Origin: Vanilla planifolia | Lineage: Eukaryota > Streptophyta > Magnoliopsida > Asparagales > Orchidaceae | Reading direction: 5' to 3' | Assembly: GCA_023846275.1 (NCBI GenBank) | Contig: CM043865.1 | Coordinates: 9,474,068 to 9,538,067 of the forward strand | Length of the DNA: 64,000 nt | Shown here: piece by piece, positions 57,901 through 64,000 of the stretch | How the letters are laid out: every line of letters starts with the position of its first letter | Position numbering within the stretch: the stretch's first letter is position 1 | Notes under the pieces: generated by a model | The model's input: only the letters and a program-made list of their open reading frames with translations | Database searches by the model: none | What the model was told of the DNA's origin: nothing | Program-made: the position numbers and the translations under genes

Positions 57901-60900
57901 AGTTGGAGGGTGCATGGCAAAAAGCTTGTTGAACAGTGATGGTGGAGCTAGATAAGCATAAACACAATTGAACTCCTGAAGAGGAAGCATTACCACTTAA
58001 ATTCACTGCTACATAGTATTCGGAAACTTTTACATAGAGTGAGACTTCTCCACGAGTTAGGTTCTTCAAATGGCACTGTCCATGAAATGGCCAAATGGTT
58101 TCTATTTATTGATGATTATTGTTTGATCTTTCATCACTGTTCTTCTAGTGCTATTAGAGCTCTTGAGACAGATTTGGAAGGTTTGTTTTGGTAATTTCAG
58201 TCAACAGCCCTGTATTTCAACAAAAAATGGGAAAGAAATAGTTTTATTGATACAATGAATGTAACCTTATTTTGGCCATACTTAATGAAACAATGGTTCC
58301 TCGCTGAATGCTTGTGTTTTCATCTTTGAAGTGTGTTGTAGTGTTGTCTATCATACTGTTTTCATCTTTCAAGTGTTATGGGGTCTGTCATGCATATTCA
58401 CCAAGTTTGGCACATCTTTACAGAGCGTTACACCAAATCTGTCTTTGGGTAGTGAGGTATTTTGGCTAGGGCATCAGAGAAAATCCGGCATTGGTTTTGC
58501 TGCACGCTACAACACCAACAAAATGGTATGTTTATTTTGTTCATTTATTGCTATTATTCTTTTGAAACATGAAATATGTGCAAAAAGCGGTATGGGTTTA
58601 CTAACACATGGCACTTCAACCATATTTAAATATTTTCTCCAAGATAATCTACTCCAGAAAAGTTCATTTAAACATCCATTTCGATAAATTGGGTTGGGAA
58701 GGGCAGCTTTTTTCTTTAAAACTTCAGAGTCAAATGCTTTGGCGATGCTTAGAGTTTTGGGTATTGTTAGGAAAAATTGCTTTTTTCTTGTGCATGCATA
58801 TAGGCTTCTGTGTAGGAGTAATCAGATATCATTGCTGTAGATTAGGACGCTCAAATTATTGGGATGTTTTTCTGCAGTAACATGTTTTTAAGTTCATATT
58901 TTAATCGTCCTTTTTATGCTTAATGGTTTTAATTTGCCTAAATGTTCTATTGTATTGGTAAATCCTGCAAAGTATTTTTGTAGTGGAGCCTTTTTGTATT
59001 CATTACTCTGAAAAAAGTGTTCTCAATATAACTGGAAAAGAAATTTTTTTTAACCTTAATTTGAAAATTCTATTGTTTTCTTCCACATTTAACTTATGAA
59101 GTATTTCAGGGCCAAAGATTAGTATACTATTAATATATTTCATATGCCTCTTGTTTTATTTGGTTTTAACATTAGTAAGCATAATTTTCTATGTACCAAT
59201 CATCGCATATGCTTTTTTTTTTATACTTCTCCATAGAAGTTGATGTTTGATTGGATAAAACTTGCATCTTTTGAACTGTATTGCTGTCAAGAGTCGCTTA
59301 GCAGAAGCTATGGTTTGATGAACTTTGAGAATTGCACAGGTAGCGACAGGGCAGATTGCAAGCACAGGAGTAGTTGCACTGAGTTATGTGCAGAAAGTTT
59401 CTGAAAAGGTTTAATTTTTTTGTTGAAGAGAAGAATAGTTACGTACACTTTCTACTGCATCTTGTACTTATGGACGTTCATTTGATACAGGTTTCTCTTG
59501 CATCTGATTTCATGTATAATCAAATGAGCAAAGATGTAACTGCTAGTTTTGGCTATGATTACATTCTTAGACAGGTAAAGCAACTAATTTTGCGATGATG
59601 CAATAAAATGGTCAAATTGTCACTGGTAGTTCCATCCTTTGCATTCTTTTGTTTCCCTATATTAGCCATGATCTAATGACCAAATGACAATACTTTTTAA
59701 CTTGCCTGAATTTCCTCATTTTTTTTGTACCTTTTCCAGTTATCAAATTGGATTTAGTTCTTAGGAAGAAAAAAGGAGATGTGCAAAAAAATACCCTCTT
59801 AACATAGAGAGGAGATCTTTGCTACTCTGCTAATGAATTGGATACCTCATGGATCATTGCTTAGAATGCCCACTTTACGATTGGTGAACTCATCGCAATT
59901 CTATCATTTCCATTGCAACTGCAGCAAAATACTGATTTGTATCTTATCAAAGACGTGTTTCTAACTTTACTTATTCAAAGTCATAAATATAAGCCCCTAG
60001 CTTGAACTTTCTCCAGTTGAGATTTTCTAGAATGATCTGACATGTCAATCCAGAAGCTAAAAATGGTCGCCATAGAAAATGCTTGCATGACTAATTTGCC
60101 ATCTTTCCTTTTTTTCTTGTCGTCCTTACAATACATATTATGCTGAATGTTCAAGTCATGCATAAGGTAATAAAAAGACCTGTCAATGTTTTTTTTGTTT
60201 TCCCAAATATGGCACCTTATGAAGTTTTTTATTTCTCCCTGATGTTAAAGAAGAAAATATGAATCAAATAGAGACAAAGGGAGCACAAGGAGATGAAGAT
60301 GTGAAGCAAAAACTGTCAGAATTTGCAATGATTTGGACTAGTATTCTCCATTTGATTATCTAAGTCATAGTGAGAAAAGCAAATAAAAAGGTAAGAAAAC
60401 AAAGATAAGTGAATTACCAGTACACATTGGTGTTTTTACTAGTCATCTAAAGTGGAATCACATCAACCTTTCATCATTAACGTAGGACTTGACTGATGTT
60501 TTAGGTCTTTTAGGCATCCCAGGCAACCTCCTCTTCCACATTGGCCAAGGTAGTGAGCCTTTGGCCCTTTGTTATGCCCATCAAATTGGTGAGCTTTTTC
60601 TTTTCTTTAGAAGCTTCACCTTGTTAAAATGGAAATCCATTATTATTTGGGCATTGATGATTCCATTATCCATGTATTGATCAGTTGTATTTTTTTAGTT
60701 GAACGAGTTATGGCTACCCTATTGGTCTGGCTTCCTAAACCACTTGGTCCCTTCAATGCGCATCTCGAATTCAACCTGCGCATCATTCATGCCTAGGATA
60801 CTCACATTATTTAGATAAAAGAGACCTTTATGTTTTTGGTCTATCAAGTTGGACTTTTGCAAGAATTGATGAATTGTGATCAATTCTATCTAACAGATAG

Positions 60901-63900
60901 GTAAATTGCTAGTAAGAGATGATAGAAGCTCCAAAAACTGACCATAAAAGAATTAGCTTGGCTTTTCTTTTGTTGGATCTAATGCTAGTGAAGTTTATAA
61001 ATTCAATTTTTAAGATTTTGAATAACATTTTTGAATGCCAATTATTTTGTCAACATTTTATTTGAATTTCTAATCAAAATATTTAATATAAGAGTTTTTA
61101 CATAAATGGCATTTAAAATGAACTTGCCTAGGTATACATACTAAATAGTACTTATATATTATTTTAATCTTAAAATTTTACGAAACTATTCTAACCCATA
61201 AAACTAGTAGTACCTCACTTCTAAATATTACTTGGAAATTTTAGTCTAGTTTTTCAATTTAAAATGAATTCTTAAAACATTTTATTAGAAGATTTAATAT
61301 TTAGGAAATAGATTTGGCATATTTTGCCATGTCTTTTATTATTTAATAACAACATTCAAAGTTATATTATAAAGATTCAAAAATATAATTTATATTTAAT
61401 TTAATTTGGTTGTTTTTATTGTAATTATATTTAATTTTTTATCAAGTGGTCTAATTAATTACATCTTAAATCTAATTTTTCTAATTAATTTGTTTATTTT
61501 CGAGTTAGGTGTTAGTTTTAAGGATTGAAATAGTTGTTCAATAATTATTTAAGATTAGGATGGTACGTAGGTAATATTAAAAATTTAGTTATTTTAAGTA
61601 TTATATTTGTAAACAAATTTTAATATAGCTCATTTTACTTATTAAATGCTATTATGATAGGGGATGATATTATTTAATGTTGAAAACATATGTCAAAAGA
61701 TTGGTTTTTGTTGAGTCAAATTGCAAGTAATCTAAACAAAAGGAAATTGTCTACCATTATAGTATTAGAATATGAAGTATTTCAATTCCTTTGCTTTCTC
61801 TTGTGTACTTATCATTTAATTAGAACCTTGTTGGCCCGCATTATAGAAAACTTAATTGCATGGCATACTTGTTATTTCACTAAATCAATATCTTTGGGAG
61901 TGTTTTGATTTTTGTAGCCTAGATCTTAATTATTTTTGCACCTAGGTTCTTAAATTTTTGTTATACTTTCATAACAAAGATATCCAATCACCATTACAAA
62001 TTGTATGTTTGTCGATCAAATTATACTTCAATCTAAACTCTATTCTCGTCATCCATTTTTTAATTGTCATTCATAAAGTAATTTTTTTTGATAAGGGCTC
62101 TTTTTTATAAGAAAAATAGAACTTAAGGTAATTTCTATGAGACAATCATACACGCTACATGATTATAATAATTAATAATGAAATAAAATAATATCAAAAT
62201 TTACATGATTTGGTCAAGATCCACATGACAAAGGAAACTCTTAAGTTTGCTATTTAAATCAAATCTGAATAAAACAAATAAAGAAGAATTGAAGTCCTTT
62301 ACAAGGATCTCAAATAAAGAAATGAGGGAGATCTCATCAAAGACAGCTCTATTTCATATTCAAATCTAATTGAAGTCCTCAAGCGACAACCCTTCTCATT
62401 TTTTCTTTTTTTTTTCTCTCAGTCATAATCAACACATTAAAAGTTGAGAAGTTGAATTATTGTCAACCAAAAAGCTTTTCTAAACATGCCAAATCTCTTC
62501 TTACATTCACTCATGTTCTAAAGGTTCTTTTTGTGATCTAAGAGCTATTTTGTACTCTTTTCTTTATTTAATTTGGTTTATGGATTATTTTTTTATATAA
62601 CTATCTCTCAAAATCTTACAAGATATTATTTTGGTTTGGTCAATCAAAATTATTTTTTTTTAAGTTTAACAAATGAAAATAATTAATTTTTTCCTTCAAA
62701 TTTGAAATTCACAATGATATTTAGAAAATTTTTTCCTTATTATAATTTTTTTATATTATTAAATATAGTAGATCTTAATCATTATATTATTAAATCTTCT
62801 TGCTCAAAACCATTAAGGACATCAACAAATGCAAACTCCTATTTTGTGTAGCCATTGCTTAAACTTGTAAAAGAGTGAACATATCAGTAGGATAATGTGT
62901 TGAATGAATTCTTAGAATGGAATTATTATATGCTTTAAAACGTTTTTTTGACAAGGTGATAACTAACATTAATATGCTCAATTCCTTCATGATTCATCTG
63001 GTTAAAAGTAAGAAGCAACATAATAAATAATTAAGCAATCTTGAAACAATTCCAAGTCTTCAACCAAACTCTTCAATCAAATAGTTTTATTAGTTGCTTT
63101 GTTTAGTATCAAACTATGCCTTAGTAGAAGACATGACCACAATAGATTATCGTAATGACTTCTAATTGATGACAACTTGCAAGAATCAATAAATATCATT
63201 TGAGCTTTTCTTAATTGATCACCAGATAATCTAAATTAGCAAACCAAAACTACTATCAAGTAAATCTTTCATGTGATAAAGAAAACCCAAATCTATAATA
63301 TCTTTCAAGCATCTCAAAACCTATTTCATAGCTTTCTAATGAGCATTAATAGGCTTGTTTATGTAGCTATTGATGATATTAATAATAATTGACGTATCAA
63401 GGAGCTTGCACATTATGACATGTATAACACTCCCTACTCCACTTGCATATTGCACACTAATCATATTCCTTTTTACGTTTGGTTGAGAAGACAGAAAGTG
63501 TTGATAAATGTAAGTTACTAACATCCTTAGCATGTGCACACCAAAACTTTTGACAATCATCTCAAATATATTGCTAACTTGCTTGTATCATGTCCTAGGA
63601 ATCTATGCCAAGGGATGGCATAAATGTTAGTTTCATTGTAACCTTCACAAATAACTTGTAGAGATGATGAAACACATTAACGCATCTTGGTCTTTCTTAG
63701 TTTGTGGCATTAATGTTGTGGAGTAGGGCACAGTTGAAGCCAAGAAATACCAAGGATTAGATATCGTCAATAGATTTAGAGTTTGATGCATAATGGTTTT
63801 TTATAGTATAACAATATTTGATATTGATAAACTACAATCTTTCAATCGATGATTCTATTGTTATTTAAAATATGTAAGAAGCTAACACAAATTGCAAACA

Positions 63901-64000
63901 AATCCTTACAACTTACATTAATGAGAAAAAGAATAGATGGAAATACAATTTGAGCTATGTGGAGTTCTTTGGGTTTAAGTTTTAGTTGATGAAGAGGATG
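42754..64000 (+). CDS. TOM40: TOM40, mitochondrial outer-membrane import channel, 3' end beyond window
   Basis: Nine exons encode 275 codons in one unbroken frame: 42754-42928, 49593-49674, 49756-49855, 49950-50045, 50160-50210, 52856-52921, 58424-58525, 59340-59408 and 59491-59574. The N-terminus (1-58) is Pro/Gln-rich, as in plant TOM40, and ends in the conserved [10 protein letters not shown]. The barrel follows: [10 protein letters not shown] (68-77), [48 protein letters not shown]40 is a 19-strand beta-barrel that forms the pore of the TOM complex through which precursors enter mitochondria. Plant homologues are about 310 residues, so about 35-50 C-terminal residues are missing. I did not find the expected R-G-K-I-D-S-N-G exon before 64,000, so intron 9 exceeds 4.4 kb. 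Introns 1, 5 and 6 are 6.7, 2.6 and 5.5 kb, the rest short. Confidence 0.95.
42929..49592 (+). other. TOM40 intron 1 (6.7 kb)
   Basis: Mostly AT-rich. It contains a degraded coiled-coil frame on the minus strand (44,529-44,880) and a stretch near 46.6-47.2 kb rich in ATCATA/TATACGA-type short inverted motifs. A minus-strand open frame (48,998-49,258) has no recognisable family. No intact element is identified. Confidence 0.6.
44529..44880 (-). pseudogene. Unidentified decayed coiled-coil frame
   Basis: An 89-codon open frame ([16 protein letters not shown] near its start, then [20 protein letters not shown]) continues upstream in the same frame through stops as E-Q-Q-N-Q..L-D-A-Q-N..E-L-I-T-K-L. 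This is a charged, Gln-rich coiled-coil pattern. It could be a retrotransposon gag or a captured gene fragment; I do not recognise it. Confidence 0.35.
49593..49674 (+). CDS. TOM40: TOM40 exon 2
   Basis: Residues 59-85 and two bases of Ser86: [12 protein letters not shown], first barrel strand. Acceptor TTTTTTTGTGCAG, donor ACAG|GTTTTT. Confidence 0.94.
49756..49855 (+). CDS. TOM40: TOM40 exon 3
   Basis: Residues 86-119, with M-E-V-P-S-Q-S and the conserved [12 protein letters not shown]. The preceding intron is only 81 bp. Confidence 0.95.
49950..50045 (+). CDS. TOM40: TOM40 exon 4
   Basis: Residues 120-151, [16 protein letters not shown] and following. A GTTAAT inside the exon could act as a donor, but homology supports the later GTATGC. 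Confidence 0.95.
50160..50210 (+). CDS. TOM40: TOM40 exon 5 (51-bp micro-exon)
   Basis: Residues 152-168, [17 protein letters not shown]. Acceptor CATTTTCAG, donor AAG|GTTAGT. Confidence 0.94.
50211..52855 (+). other. TOM40 intron 5 (2.6 kb)
   Basis: Non-coding. It includes a stretch (51,570-51,920) unusually rich in CATGCA, TGCACA and CACGTG-like words; the rest is ordinary T-rich intron. Confidence 0.6.
52856..52921 (+). CDS. TOM40: TOM40 exon 6
   Basis: Residues 169-190, from G-S-D-F-R-T-Q-F-Q to N-Y-I-Q. Flanked by two large introns. Acceptor TTGTGCAG, donor CAG|GTAATT. Confidence 0.94.
52922..54639 (+). other. TOM40 intron 6, left part
   Basis: T-rich plant intron sequence with no element or frame that I recognise. 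Confidence 0.55.
54640..58320 (+). mobile_element. Decayed LINE in TOM40 intron 6
   Basis: Purine-rich plus-strand DNA, unlike the T-rich intron around it. Fragments in order: endonuclease-like [13 protein letters not shown] (about 56,685-56,725), [12 protein letters not shown] (about 57,810-57,850) from the RT fingers, then F-I-D-D-Y-C-L-I-F (about 58,105-58,135), a decayed F-A-D-D core, and an F-N-K-K-W type tail. Stops and frameshifts are throughout. It ends about 100 bp before exon 7. Confidence 0.65.
58424..58525 (+). CDS. TOM40: TOM40 exon 7
   Basis: Residues 191-224, with S-L-G-S-E-V-F-W and [10 protein letters not shown]. It starts about 100 bp after the end of a decayed LINE. Confidence 0.95.
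58526..59339 (+). other. TOM40 intron 7 (814 bp)
   Basis: Ordinary T-rich intron; nothing recognisable. Confidence 0.6.
59340..59408 (+). CDS. TOM40: TOM40 exon 8
   Basis: Residues 225-247, [12 protein letters not shown] and Y-V-Q-K-V-S-E-K. Acceptor TTGCACAG, donor AAG|GTTTAA (weak). Confidence 0.94.
59491..59574 (+). CDS. TOM40: TOM40 exon 9
   Basis: Residues 248-275, V-S-L-A-S-D-F-M-Y to Y-D-Y-I-L-R-Q. Donor CAG|GTAAAG opens an intron that runs past the window end. Confidence 0.95.
59575..62900 (+). other. TOM40 intron 9, left part
   Basis: AT-rich, with no TOM40 exon found. A short frame at 60,489-60,680 and its surroundings may be transposon-derived but match no family I know. Confidence 0.55.
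62930..64000 (-). mobile_element. Decayed antisense Ty1-copia fragment (RT end and RNase H)
   Basis: Minus-strand [14 protein letters not shown] (in 63,336-63,560) corresponds to the copia Y-x-x-A-V-G-S-L-M-Y landmark that follows the RT domain. Degenerate RNase H fragments follow at lower coordinates, ending with H-I-N-V-S-Y-H-L-V near 62,960-62,990, the copia C-terminal K-H-I-D-V-x-x-H-F block. Stops are present. It continues past the window edge. Confidence 0.65.

Overview
This is nuclear DNA from a flowering plant with a large, AT-rich, transposon-filled genome. The evidence is three intron-split plant housekeeping genes, GT-AG splice sites, LINE, Ty3-gypsy and Ty1-copia remnants, and primer-binding sites for plant initiator-Met tRNA. 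The ARF N-terminus ([13 protein letters not shown]) is the form I associate with monocots, so a monocot is my guess, but the species is not determined. No bacterial, organellar, CRISPR or intact viral content was seen, and I found no tRNA or rRNA gene.

Layout. 1-10.3 kb is AT-rich gene desert with a long (TA)n microsatellite. 10.3-11.6 kb is a decayed antisense LINE tail. 12,168-29,448 on the minus strand is one gene: a 253-residue SEC14-like (CRAL-TRIO/BCH type) protein in three exons. Its second intron (13.9 kb) holds a gypsy remnant, a LINE, a tandem array of short LTR elements and a second, antisense LINE. The array carries a 1.8-kb solo-LTR-like insertion with a 5-bp target-site duplication. 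Its first intron (2.6 kb) holds a further LINE. 29.45-34.1 kb is intergenic, with a degenerate ~0.8-kb tandem duplication and a LINE ORF1 scrap.

35,596-40,563 on the plus strand is an ARF1-class small GTPase in five coding exons plus an exon that starts with the stop codon. One of its introns has a GC donor. 42,754 to beyond the window end on the plus strand is TOM40, the mitochondrial outer-membrane import pore. Nine exons (275 codons) are present and the last exon or exons lie past base 64,000. Its long introns hold further LINE and copia remnants.

The three genes are not a functional cluster: lipid-binding/trafficking, Golgi vesicle budding and mitochondrial import are separate jobs. The exon models were built by hand from homology and reading-phase bookkeeping. 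All three stay in frame through every junction, which is strong internal support. I did not find a previously undescribed biological system. The most notable points are the transposon strata inside the SEC14-like gene, the GC-AG intron with its odd stop exon in ARF, and the tandem LTR array that supplies its own empty-site control for the nested insertion.
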